The translations under genes were made by a program, and so were the position numbers. Shown here in pieces: positions 35,833 through 44,694 of a stretch of DNA of 52,226 nucleotides; positions within the stretch are counted from its first letter, which is position 1, and each line of letters begins with the position of its first letter. Below the pieces are notes generated by a model. That model did no database searches. It had not been told where the DNA came from and saw only the letters and a list, made by a program, of their open reading frames with translations. This DNA is from Candidatus Hydrogenedentota bacterium (lineage in GTDB: Bacteria > Hydrogenedentota > Hydrogenedentia > Hydrogenedentales > Hydrogenedentaceae). The stretch spans positions 1 through 52,226 of the forward strand of contig JAOAHN010000014.1 in NCBI GenBank assembly GCA_026415215.1. Direction: 5' to 3'.

Positions 35833-36975
35833 ATGATGAGGTTGAATTATAGGGTAGATGTAGCAATTTTTCTAATTTTTATATATGTTATTCTCCTTAA
35901 AAGTTTTTCCTATGCAGAGACAAGGGTTAAGGATTGTCTTGAAAATGCGGAAAAGATAGCGGTTTCTATTGACCTGTATCCAGAAGAGTTTGTTATTGCA
36001 GTTTCGCCAGTCCGTCAAACTCTCCAAATAATTCACAGCACTGCAAGACTTGCGGGGGCTTTGATTTCGGAAGTGCAAAATGAAAACTTTAGGAAGAAGT
36101 TGCAGAGCACAGTAGGTGAGTTAAATGTGACACATAAATTTAGGGAGTTTTGTCTTGATTCTTTGGCTCGGAGGTATCCTAATAAGATTGAAGAAGTTCC
36201 ACCCTTGGGTTCTACTGCTAAATACCCGAATGAACGGGAGGCGAGGTTAGATAGATATAAGAAATTCCGCAATAAGGGATACAATGTATTGATAGATTTA
36301 AGATTAACTTCTGGGATATACGGGCCTGAAGGAGAGATGTTTTTTAGATTGGCAGGCACTATCATAGATTTAGAAGCTGAAAAGACTCTTTGGCGGGGCG
36401 AGTTGATTGTATCGTCTGAGTGTGAAGAGATGAAGTTAATATCCGCCTTCAAGACATACTTTAATCCTTTCAAGTCTAACTACTTTTCTCCTCGTTTGAC
36501 TATATCTGACACAGCCTTATCCCGATGGACTGATCAAGAAGGAGCAAATTTTTTTAAGTTCAAAGAGTCTGGTATGAACTTAGTTACGGAAGCCTTTTAC
36601 ACTAATGTAGATGTTAGTGAATCTTGTTTGGGTTGGTATGGAATGGGTTTGAGTCTTATTTACAAGGGAAGATGGAAAAAAGCGGTGGAGTGCTTTAAAA
36701 GAGCAGTTGAGTTAGAACCAAAGTTTATAGACGCATACAATGCTCTAATTGTATCCTTGTATAAAGCGAAGAGAGTTGATGAGGCGATAGAGTTGGGGGA
36801 GAAGTTAATAGAGGCGGACTTCCCGGAAGAAAATAAAATAAGGAATGTATATTTTAATCTTTCTTATATCTACGCTAAAAAGAAGAAGGATCTGAATAAG
36901 GCTAAGGAGTATTACCAGAAGTATATTCAGTTAGGCGGTGTGCCAAGTAAGAAATTTGACCCTACAAGGGAATAA
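35833..36975 (+). CDS. Secreted TPR protein of unknown function
   Basis: 380 residues with a signal peptide (about 1-28). Residues about 150-215 carry a beta-rich region (NVLIDLRLTSGIYGPEGEMFFRL) similar to penicillin-binding-protein activator-type lipoproteins, though no lipobox is present. The C-terminus (about 265-370) contains two or three tetratricopeptide repeats (LGWYGMGLSLIYKGRWKKAV; AYNALIVSLYKAKRVDEAIE; VYFNLSYIYAKKKKDLNKAK). It probably helps assemble a cell-envelope complex. It converges on the DUF481 gene. Confidence 0.65.
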   Translation: MMRLNYRVDVAIFLIFIYVILLKSFSYAETRVKDCLENAEKIAVSIDLYPEEFVIAVSPVRQTLQIIHSTARLAGALISEVQNENFRKKLQSTVGELNVTHKFREFCLDSLARRYPNKIEEVPPLGSTAKYPNEREARLDRYKKFRNKGYNVLIDLRLTSGIYGPEGEMFFRLAGTIIDLEAEKTLWRGELIVSSECEEMKLISAFKTYFNPFKSNYFSPRLTISDTALSRWTDQEGANFFKFKESGMNLVTEAFYTNVDVSESCLGWYGMGLSLIYKGRWKKAVECFKRAVELEPKFIDAYNALIVSLYKAKRVDEAIELGEKLIEADFPEENKIRNVYFNLSYIYAKKKKDLNKAKEYYQKYIQLGGVPSKKFDPTRE

Positions 36976-37030
36976 GGATTCAAGGAGGTATTAGAGGGTT
37001 CCTGAAACTGTTTTATTCGCATAGTCCTTT

Positions 37031-38218
37031 TTACTTGAATTCATACTTGATGCCTGTAGAAAGTCTATGTTCCCAAGCTTCAATACCTCTTTTTTTATAA
37101 TCGCTGTCATAGTCATTGGAAAGTGAAATTTCTAAACTTAAATTCTTATGGAGTGGAGTAGATAAAGAGGTCTTTGAGCCGAATCTATAATATTCGACTC
37201 TCTCAAGATTGGTATCCAATGAAAGTATGTTGGTAAGTGTAGATGACAAAATTTTTTGGCTATAATTTGTGCTGATTTTAGCACTTACATAGTCATCATT
37301 ACTCTTCTCAAAATTGTTAAGTGGATTTATTAAGATTGCCAGACCTGAGAGGATCCCTCCATACGCGGTTATTGCTTGAGGATTTTGAGATAATAGATTA
37401 ACAGAACTATTTATTCTGTTTATTGCGTCACTTACTCTATTTTGCTTAACCTTTTCCTTTTCATAGGGGGCAAAGGGCAAATATTCTTCATAAGTTAGTA
37501 GTAGTGCTCCTTCAAAGGATAAGTTTTGTTTTTCTTTCTTTATTAAATCGTAGCCTGTTCCCCCTCCGATTTGGTATCTCAGTCCTAATTTTCTGCTTTC
37601 GTCTCTTTCTCCGCCTGTTTCTCCATATACATAGAGTTTTTCTATAGGATAAAACATATATCTTAAGTTTCCTCCATATTTGCGAATGTTTACATTTCCC
37701 TCTACTTCTCCGTAGTTTCCCCAAATTTCAGCAGATATTTTATCTCTCAAACCTTCTCTGTTTATTTTTGTGTTCCCTTCAAAACTGGATGTGTCAACTG
37801 TTCCCTTTTGAAAACTTGCAAGAGCCTTTATTTCTCCCGACCACTTATTTTTTTTAGGGTTCTGTAACTTTTCTTTTTCAAACTTTATCTTTTCAATCTT
37901 AGAGTGATCTATTTTTGAGTTATTCCTATTCCTTGTCAAAGAGAATTCTCCATTTCTATAGTTTATGTTACCTACATACTCAACACCGTCTGTGGTGGTA
38001 ATTACATATTCCTCCTCTGACTTAATAGTGCGCACTTTATCGAAAGGAATAGCTATTTCACCGAGGATCTCTGAACTTATTTTTATTGTTTTCTCATGGA
38101 GTTCTTTAATTTCGCCAGAAATTCTGTCTCCGTTTATCAGTTCTATTGTGGCAGAATAAATAGAAAAAGTGAGCAGTTGGAGTATAATAAATAACGCACC
38201 TGAAAAATTCCTTTTCAT
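37031..38218 (-). CDS. DUF481-family (YdiY-like) outer-membrane beta-barrel protein
   Basis: 395 residues. After a signal peptide (about 1-23) comes a small N-terminal domain with GDRISGEIKELHEKTIKI, typical of DUF481 partners, then a beta-barrel of about 240 residues ending in the YEFK Phe-type C-terminal strand preferred by the BAM machinery. YdiY-type proteins are salt-induced outer-membrane proteins of unknown transport role. Presence of this gene supports a Gram-negative-type envelope. Confidence 0.8.
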   Translation of the reverse strand: MKRNFSGALFIILQLLTFSIYSATIELINGDRISGEIKELHEKTIKISSEILGEIAIPFDKVRTIKSEEEYVITTTDGVEYVGNINYRNGEFSLTRNRNNSKIDHSKIEKIKFEKEKLQNPKKNKWSGEIKALASFQKGTVDTSSFEGNTKINREGLRDKISAEIWGNYGEVEGNVNIRKYGGNLRYMFYPIEKLYVYGETGGERDESRKLGLRYQIGGGTGYDLIKKEKQNLSFEGALLLTYEEYLPFAPYEKEKVKQNRVSDAINRINSSVNLLSQNPQAITAYGGILSGLAILINPLNNFEKSNDDYVSAKISTNYSQKILSSTLTNILSLDTNLERVEYYRFGSKTSLSTPLHKNLSLEISLSNDYDSDYKKRGIEAWEHRLSTGIKYEFK

Positions 38219-38392
38219 GTTTTTTATCTCCTTTAGAGGATTTAGTATATATTTACGAAATTAGACTGAATTTTATTTACACTGACGAAAAAGTGATGCA
38301 ACTGAGACACGATTTGTAGGTATAATTATAGATGTTTTGTCCTCTTTTTAGCGCTTCTCAATGGTTAACGCTTAGGTAAGGAAAAATATTAC

Positions 38393-39529
38393 ATGCTCTT
38401 TACAGTCCAGTCGAATCTAATATGGTTAATAACATTAATGTTAATGGGACTTTTAGTTCTTGCCGTGATAGTAGAAATAATTCGCAGGAAAAAAGAACGA
38501 AAGAACAATATTCTTCAGCAATGGAATACAGTAAATACTATTATAGTTGAGAAGGAATTTAACGAGGAAGAAGCCTCGGTTTTGAGGAAAATAATAGAAA
38601 AGTATGAGCCCAATAATCCAATTAATGTAGTTACTATTCGACAGAATTTTAATAGATGCGTTCAAAGGTATGTTCAGGATTTGAGGAAATCGGTTTCATT
38701 TGAAGAATTAGATAACATTGGAAATGTGCTAAAAGAAATTCGTGTTAGATTGGGTATGGATTATATACCGTATGGTCAGCGGATATATTCTACTGCAGAA
38801 CTTTATACGAACCAAACTCTTTGGATGTCGCTTCATTTAGGAGTTTCTGAATCTTGGCGTAAGGGTAAAGTGTCCGGAGTGAACGAGGCTTTTTTTAGAG
38901 TCGCACCTTTTACGGCACAGGATAAGATGAATCTAAAAGAGGGTGACGAGGTAGTCTTCAGGACTTGGCGGGATGACGATGGTAGATACCAGTTTAAGAC
39001 AATATATAGAGGGAAAGAGGAAGATGTATATGTATTTGACCATGCCTTCACTCTGGAAAGATATCAAACGCGTGCATATCTTAGAGTAAGGATGGAGAAG
39101 ACTATTGATGTAAATGTAGTTAAAATTTCTAATAAGTATGATTTGAACCAGATTTCAGCAGAAGATATTCCATATAAGGTGGAATATTCGACCAAGGCAA
39201 GGGTAGTCAACATTAGTGCGGGAGGGTGCGCTCTACTTATAGATAGGGACATAGATGAGGATTTATTCCTTCAATTCGATATTGAACTTGAAGATGAGGG
39301 AGGGCAAAAGTCGATTAAATTAATAACAAAGATTCTTGAGAAGTTGAGTGTTTCATTGGGCAGATATATGTATCGAGGTGTATTTGTAGGAGTTACGAAT
39401 GAATTAAGGGAAAAACTTATCAAGTATGTATATAGATTGCAACCTCCTATCTCTACCGCTCTAAAAGAACAACAGCGATTAATCGAGGAGAAAAAAAAGT
39501 ATCAATTAGACCGGGGCTCCTCACAATGA
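38393..39529 (+). CDS. Membrane-anchored PilZ-domain protein (c-di-GMP receptor)
   Basis: 378 residues. One N-terminal helix (about 8-30) anchors it. A beta-barrel-like YcgR-N type region (about 140-215) precedes a PilZ domain with RAYLR (R227 and R231) and NISAGG (N273, S275, G277), the two motifs that bind cyclic di-GMP. It resembles YcgR/DgrA-like regulators of motility or polysaccharide. It overlaps the next gene by four bases (ATGA), and the following sugar-nucleotide genes suggest a polysaccharide role. Confidence 0.85.
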   Translation: MLFTVQSNLIWLITLMLMGLLVLAVIVEIIRRKKERKNNILQQWNTVNTIIVEKEFNEEEASVLRKIIEKYEPNNPINVVTIRQNFNRCVQRYVQDLRKSVSFEELDNIGNVLKEIRVRLGMDYIPYGQRIYSTAELYTNQTLWMSLHLGVSESWRKGKVSGVNEAFFRVAPFTAQDKMNLKEGDEVVFRTWRDDDGRYQFKTIYRGKEEDVYVFDHAFTLERYQTRAYLRVRMEKTIDVNVVKISNKYDLNQISAEDIPYKVEYSTKARVVNISAGGCALLIDRDIDEDLFLQFDIELEDEGGQKSIKLITKILEKLSVSLGRYMYRGVFVGVTNELREKLIKYVYRLQPPISTALKEQQRLIEEKKKYQLDRGSSQ

Positions 39530-40278
39530 GATGGAATAAGATTCTTTCTCATAGTAGATTCATTACAGTAGTGGGGGTGTTTTATGTTTTAGGTCATTCT
39601 TTCTGCGTATTAATTTCCGAACTAATTTCCAACTATTTATACCAATTGAAAGAAACTTCTACTATCCCCACATCTCTTGCATCCCTATTGTTTGCAATGA
39701 ATGATATTCTTTTCTGTGCAGGAATCGGAGCTCTTCAGGCTATATGTTTTTGTAGATTAGGAGCAAAGTTAGACGCTCCGATTTGGCGGTGCAAGAGTGA
39801 TAAGGAAGCGTTGAAGAGATTCTTCCTCATTTGGTTTGGGGTAAATGTGGCTATAGTCACACTCACCAATCTTGTTGGAACTTTTGGTGAGTATGGTTAT
39901 TCTGGGGTATCGGATTTCCTCGCCCTTTTCAGTATTTTAGTCTTATTTGTGTATCTTCCCCTAACGATTTGTTGGATGCACTCGGGAGAAAAAGCTATTG
40001 AAGAAGAAGAAATATTTAAAGTGTTTAGACCAATCACAAGGCAACTTGGGGACTCAGTAGGCATGTGGATAATCATCGGTGTATCAATACTCGCTTCTCT
40101 TTATGTTTTTAGTTTTGAAGTATTCACCCACCATAATTTAAATACATCCTTATTGAAGGCAGTGGTGATAATTCCTTTTTCTGTTGTGGATATAATAGTT
40201 TTTTGCTGGGTATGGAATTTGTGTATTGAGTATAGAAATGCGGGTTTGGATAATGAATATGATCTCGATGAATTCTGA
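39526..40278 (+). CDS. Membrane protein of unknown function coupled to the PilZ gene
   Basis: 250 residues, about five or six hydrophobic helices, start overlapping the PilZ stop codon. No family recognised. Because it is translationally coupled to a c-di-GMP receptor it may be the membrane effector of that receptor. Codon use resembles its neighbours. Confidence 0.6.
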   Translation: MRWNKILSHSRFITVVGVFYVLGHSFCVLISELISNYLYQLKETSTIPTSLASLLFAMNDILFCAGIGALQAICFCRLGAKLDAPIWRCKSDKEALKRFFLIWFGVNVAIVTLTNLVGTFGEYGYSGVSDFLALFSILVLFVYLPLTICWMHSGEKAIEEEEIFKVFRPITRQLGDSVGMWIIIGVSILASLYVFSFEVFTHHNLNTSLLKAVVIIPFSVVDIIVFCWVWNLCIEYRNAGLDNEYDLDEF

Positions 40279-40363
40279 ACACCTATAATTGTGAGTAAGA
40301 GTTTCAAGTGAGAAAGATATATTTTCAAGCCAATGAGATAAAATAAAATTGGGAGAAATTGAA

Positions 40364-41590
40364 ATGATCTCTGTGATTTTGTGTGCGGGTAAAAGCACGC
40401 GCACATATCCCTTAACTGTTACTCGCCCCAAACCTTTACTACCTGTGGTGAATAAGCCTATTATTGAGTATCAACTTTCTGCCCTTAGTTCTTTTACCGA
40501 TAAATTCATACTGGTGGTAGGATATCGCCGAGAGATGATAATGAAAAGGCTGGGGAATGTTTGGAATGGGGTAAAAATAGAATACATTGTTCAAGAGGAA
40601 CAGAAAGGAACAGGGCATGCGGTTCTTTTGTGCGAAGAGCAGGTAAAAGGCAGATTTATAGTGGTTAATGGGGATGACCTATTTTCTCCGGAGGACCTAA
40701 AGCGACTTTCCCAACAAATGAGACCAACTGCTTTGGTAAAGGAGGTTGAGGACCCACGCTCTTATGGAATATATGAGATTGATTCTGATGGGAAGGTTAG
40801 AAGGTTGGTAGAAAAGCCTAAAACGGTCTTTTCACATCTGGCTAATATTGGTGCCTACTTGTTTACTCCCGAAATATTTCCAGCAATCCGCAACACTTCT
40901 CTTTCAGAACGAGGTGAAATCGAGATTACTTCTGCAATTCAGGGTTTGGCTGAACAAAGTGGTTTTTGGGTTATCTATGCTGAGGATTATTGGTTGCCCA
41001 TAGGTTACCCATGGGATTTACTAAAGGCAAATGCTTTTCTACTGGATAGGATGACGGGAACTAAGATTTTGGGGAAATTGTGTGAGGGCGTTCATATAGA
41101 AGGTAATGTTTTCATAGATGAGGATACTATAGTTAAGCCCGGAGTTGTGATTGAAGGACCAGTTTACATAGGGAAGAACTGCACAATTGGTCCAAATTGT
41201 TGGATTAGGCCATACACAACAATTGGAAACCAATGCAGAGTTGGGCAAGCCTCTGAGATAAAAAATTCTATCTTGTTTGATGGCGCATATGCCCCTCACC
41301 AGAATTATGTTGGGGATAGTATTCTTGGAGAAGGGGTAAATCTCGGCTGTGGCACTGTGACTGCGAATGTTCGTCACGATGGACAAACGCATAAGTCTGT
41401 CGTAAATGGTGTGCTCATCGACACGGGCTTAAAGAAACTCGGAGCAATTATTGGTGATAGTGTCCACACAGGTATATTGACCGCAATATATCCTGGTAGG
41501 AAAATGTGGCCTAATACATTCACAAGACCCGGCGAGATTGTAGATAGGGATATTATTGGAGAAGAGTTTGAAAATGAGGCAAAGGAGTAA
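40364..41590 (+). CDS. Bifunctional sugar-1-phosphate nucleotidylyltransferase/acetyltransferase, GlmU-like
   Basis: 408 residues from ATG 40364, preferred over TTG 40349 because GGGAG lies eight bases upstream. The N-terminal nucleotidyltransferase has LCAGKSTRTYPLTVTRPKP, NGDD and a VEKP segment. From about residue 240 a left-handed beta-helix of hexapeptide repeats follows (IEGNVFIDEDTIVKPGVVIEG), with the late GCGTVTANVRHDG signature. This matches the archaeal-type GlmU (Gal/Glc-1-P thymidylyl or UDP-GlcNAc) proteins. It most likely makes an activated amino sugar or dTDP-hexose for the glycans assembled by the next genes. Confidence 0.85.
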   Translation: MISVILCAGKSTRTYPLTVTRPKPLLPVVNKPIIEYQLSALSSFTDKFILVVGYRREMIMKRLGNVWNGVKIEYIVQEEQKGTGHAVLLCEEQVKGRFIVVNGDDLFSPEDLKRLSQQMRPTALVKEVEDPRSYGIYEIDSDGKVRRLVEKPKTVFSHLANIGAYLFTPEIFPAIRNTSLSERGEIEITSAIQGLAEQSGFWVIYAEDYWLPIGYPWDLLKANAFLLDRMTGTKILGKLCEGVHIEGNVFIDEDTIVKPGVVIEGPVYIGKNCTIGPNCWIRPYTTIGNQCRVGQASEIKNSILFDGAYAPHQNYVGDSILGEGVNLGCGTVTANVRHDGQTHKSVVNGVLIDTGLKKLGAIIGDSVHTGILTAIYPGRKMWPNTFTRPGEIVDRDIIGEEFENEAKE

Positions 41591-41601
41591 CAGGAAAAAA
41601 A

Positions 41602-42684
41602 ATGAAAATAGTTTTCTTCGGAAATGCTACTGAAAAAATTGCATCTACAAGATATAGGGTTCAGAAGTTTGTTCAACTTCTCGAGCAGGAAGGGCATGAT
41701 TGTGTGGTATGCCTGCCTTCATCAGTAGAGTTTTTAGAAAAGTTCTTTGAGAATCAGCCACGATATAAGAAGGCTATCTACTGGCTGTATGTGTGGCTCA
41801 GGCGTTGGGTTCAACTTCGTCACATTTTTGGTGCAGATGTAGTATTTTTTAGAGGACCCATGTTTAAGTATGGACCTCCTATATTTGAATATATAATTTA
41901 TTTATTTAATAAAAATTTAGTATTCGATATTGACGATGCGGTTTGGGAAAAGCCACATTATGTAGAAAGTCCTTTTATGGGTTTAATTGATTTCGGTTGG
42001 GCAGAGAAAATGTCAAGACTTTGTTCAGGTGCGGTAGTGGGTAATAAGTATCTTGAAGAGCATATTAGAAAATGGGGAGCTGACAATGTAGTTATAATTC
42101 CCACTTGCATCGATATGGAAAAGCACACACATAAAAAGGAATATCCCAAGCACAATAACCCAGTGATAATTGGATGGACAGGCGGATATGGAAACCTTGG
42201 GTATTTAGAAGTGGTAAAAGAGCCCTTAAAAGAACTTGCAAAAAAGTATCCAATCAAGTTATTTATCGCTTCTAACGGACCCGGGTACCATATGGATGGG
42301 GTAGAAGTAGAATTTGAGTATTGGAAATTAGAAAAAGAGATTGAGTATCTCCAAAAGCCAGATATAGGTTTGATGCCACTTATTGATTCTCCTCGGGCGC
42401 GAGGGAAATGCGCATTCAAAGCCCTCCAATATATGGGAGTAGGGACCCCTGTGGTGGTTTCTCCTATCGGTATGAATGCGGAGATACTTGAGGAGGGCGT
42501 TCATGGTTTTTTTGCTCGGACTCCAGAAGAGTGGTATGAGAAATTAGAGGTCCTTATAAAAGATGCTGAACTTAGAGAAAAGATGGGAAAGGCTAGTAGA
42601 GTGAGAGTTCAGGAGCTGTATTCTTTTGAGGCTAACTATCACAAATTTAGAGATTTTCTTCTCATGATAGCTAAAGGGCGGTGA
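41602..42684 (+). CDS. Family GT4-like glycosyltransferase
   Basis: 360 residues, GT-B fold. It has ATEKIASTRYRVQKFVQLLE at the N-terminus, DIDDAVWEKPHY and the C-terminal PLIDSPRARGKCAFKALQYMGVGTPVV with the E/K-x-x-x-Y region in the donor site. No transmembrane segment is seen, so it acts at the cytoplasmic face. It starts 11 bases after the nucleotidyltransferase stop and its stop overlaps the next gene. Confidence 0.88.
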   Translation: MKIVFFGNATEKIASTRYRVQKFVQLLEQEGHDCVVCLPSSVEFLEKFFENQPRYKKAIYWLYVWLRRWVQLRHIFGADVVFFRGPMFKYGPPIFEYIIYLFNKNLVFDIDDAVWEKPHYVESPFMGLIDFGWAEKMSRLCSGAVVGNKYLEEHIRKWGADNVVIIPTCIDMEKHTHKKEYPKHNNPVIIGWTGGYGNLGYLEVVKEPLKELAKKYPIKLFIASNGPGYHMDGVEVEFEYWKLEKEIEYLQKPDIGLMPLIDSPRARGKCAFKALQYMGVGTPVVVSPIGMNAEILEEGVHGFFARTPEEWYEKLEVLIKDAELREKMGKASRVRVQELYSFEANYHKFRDFLLMIAKGR

Positions 42685-42686
42685 AA

Positions 42687-43991
42687 ATGAGGGAGACTAA
42701 TAATCCTGATGTGGCGTTGGCATGGGAGTGGTTAGACGAATTAGAGAGCTGGGTAGAAGAAAATGGCTTGGAAGGCTACGATCCTTTACTAATAGAAGCT
42801 TATCCATTTATTAGAACACTTATAAATATTCCATTTATCGGTAGATGTATATCACACTCCCAGCGAGTTTTTCCTCCATTATTTAGAAAGATGTTTATTC
42901 TTACTCCCGTGGAGACAGCTGAAGCACATGCTCTGATGGCAATTGCATACCTCAGGCTTTATCAAATAGATGGTAATACAAAATACTTGGAAAAGTCCGA
43001 ATATCATCTTACTTGGTTGCGTTCGAAAAGGATTTCTACAGGAGATGGATGGAGCTGGGGGTATCCTTTTCCATACTCCATAGACGGTGTAAAGATTCCT
43101 CCGAATACCCCAATAAGTGAGGTCACCGGTCTCGTAGGAAATGCTTATGCTTTTGCTTATGAATTAACAGGAGTGGAGTCGTATCTAAATGTAGTTCTTG
43201 AAGTAGCAAAATTTTTCGTTGAGGTTCTGCCTTCATATTCATTTGAGAATGGTAGTAAGTGCTTCGCTTATGCATTAAAAGACGGTACATATTTTAGCTA
43301 TAGTGCTAATGTTCTCGTGGGGGAATTCCTACATAATGTATTTCGCCTCACTAATGACAAATACTATAAAGAAATTTCTGTTCCGGCAGTAGAGTTTATC
43401 TTAAGGAACCAGAATGAAGATGGTTCATGGTATTCGGGATTTCATAAAACAAACAGTGATTTTTCTACCTCACAGGTAGTGATAGGTTATCAATTGGGTG
43501 TTATCCTGAGAGCTCTGTATAGTATATACAAGGTATCTCCCAGTGATGAGATTAAGCAGGCTCTACTCAAGGGTTTCCATCTCTACGCAAAACAATTTTT
43601 CAGTGAGATGGGTCAGCCGTTGTTTTCTCCTCAAAACCAATATCCTGTAGATATTCGTGCATGTGCAGAGGGTATTCTTTGCCCATCTTATTTATATGAA
43701 ATCATACAATCAGCCCATGTGCTCGCGGTATTTGTGTTGAGATGGTCTTGGTTCTATATGAGGGACAGAAACACAGGTGACCTATACTATAGGAGACATA
43801 GGTTTACAACCTCTAAGATAACATTTCCGCGCTGGGGTGTAGCCTGGGTTTTTAGGGCACTTGCGGAATATCTTTATCATTTTCACTCAGTAAAAGAGCG
43901 GGTAGAACGGCTTAAGCTTCAATCTATTAGATGGCTTCCAGACCCTAAATTTTTTCCTTTCGCAAAACCAATGGATAATCAGCAGGAGTGA
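42687..43991 (+). CDS. Predicted (alpha/alpha)-barrel protein, glucuronyl-epimerase-like
   Basis: 434 residues from ATG 42687 (AAAGGG eight bases upstream; GTG 42681 overlaps the glycosyltransferase stop and is an alternative). Helical hairpins with GDGWSWGYPFPYS and LRNQNEDGSWYSGFHK are typical of (alpha/alpha)-toroid enzymes such as D-glucuronyl C5-epimerase or six-hairpin glycosidases. The exact reaction is uncertain. Being in the same operon as the transferase, it probably acts on the same glycan. Confidence 0.6.
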   Translation: MRETNNPDVALAWEWLDELESWVEENGLEGYDPLLIEAYPFIRTLINIPFIGRCISHSQRVFPPLFRKMFILTPVETAEAHALMAIAYLRLYQIDGNTKYLEKSEYHLTWLRSKRISTGDGWSWGYPFPYSIDGVKIPPNTPISEVTGLVGNAYAFAYELTGVESYLNVVLEVAKFFVEVLPSYSFENGSKCFAYALKDGTYFSYSANVLVGEFLHNVFRLTNDKYYKEISVPAVEFILRNQNEDGSWYSGFHKTNSDFSTSQVVIGYQLGVILRALYSIYKVSPSDEIKQALLKGFHLYAKQFFSEMGQPLFSPQNQYPVDIRACAEGILCPSYLYEIIQSAHVLAVFVLRWSWFYMRDRNTGDLYYRRHRFTTSKITFPRWGVAWVFRALAEYLYHFHSVKERVERLKLQSIRWLPDPKFFPFAKPMDNQQE

Positions 43992-43995
43992 ATGG

Positions 43996-44241
43996 TCATA
44001 ACTTATCTTCGTTTAGAGTTTCCAAGAGTCTTTTTCCCATAGGGGAGTCTACCGGAATCATGCTTGGATTTTTACACTCCGGACATGCATCGTATGATGA
44101 AGTCAACCTCCATAGAGTGTATATTAATCCTGGTAAACCGAAACACAACCACAAACCTATCTCCACTAAGAAACTCCCCTTGGATTTCTTAACAGGATAA
44201 CCTACATATCCACACATTGTGCAAATGTATTTCTTAAACAT
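43996..44241 (-). CDS. Small zinc-ribbon membrane protein
   Basis: 81 residues. CTMC near the N-terminus and CPEC near residue 54 could bind one zinc, and one hydrophobic helix pair (FLVEIGLWLCFGLPGLIYTLW) lies between. The C-terminus NPSMIPVDSPMGKRLLE is conserved in a family of small bacterial proteins. It overlaps by strand, but not by bases, with the (alpha/alpha)-barrel gene, five bases apart. The plus-strand ORF over the same bases has no such features and was rejected. Confidence 0.75.
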   Translation of the reverse strand: MFKKYICTMCGYVGYPVKKSKGSFLVEIGLWLCFGLPGLIYTLWRLTSSYDACPECKNPSMIPVDSPMGKRLLETLNEDKL

Positions 44242-44694
44242 AAGGCAATAAAAATCCCCTTCTAAGGAATTCTACCATAATATCCGAAAGTGTTTATATC
44301 CACTTTTGGATATATCGCCTATGATTATTATTGATTAATTTATTGAAAGCAGTGACGAGTGCTCTTTTTTTGAGAGTTATTTGTTTGAATGACTAACTTT
44401 TCTCATAATTCCGAATGATTCAATCATCTCAGAGTTTTAGGTAAAGCCTGTTATGGATTGGTCAATTATGCAACTTATTATGATGTTTACAGGTTGCTTA
44501 GAGGGAAACTTTATTTAGTTTAATAAGTTTGAATTACAAAATGACAGTTACTTATTCGTATATCGTTGTTTACAGCACTTTGTAAAATGGCCGAGGGAAA
44601 TTAAAGTAGATAGTATTCTTGACGCTAAATACCGAATTTGTGATTGTGAAGTAAGTTGATTATTATATGAGAGAAAAGAACAGAAGTAAGAAAA
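44242..44694. other. 453-base intergenic region
   Basis: AT-rich, no ORF with a ribosome-binding site, no hairpin with T-run and no RNA gene that I can support. It should contain the promoters of the minus-strand zinc-ribbon gene and of the GTPase pair. Confidence 0.4.

Noticed and set aside
40349-40363. TTG start for the GlmU-like gene
   Set aside because: ATG 40364 has GGGAG at good spacing and gives the usual N-terminus.
43988-44200. 70-codon plus-strand ORF
   Set aside because: The minus-strand zinc-ribbon protein over the same bases has CXXC pairs and a conserved tail; this one has none.
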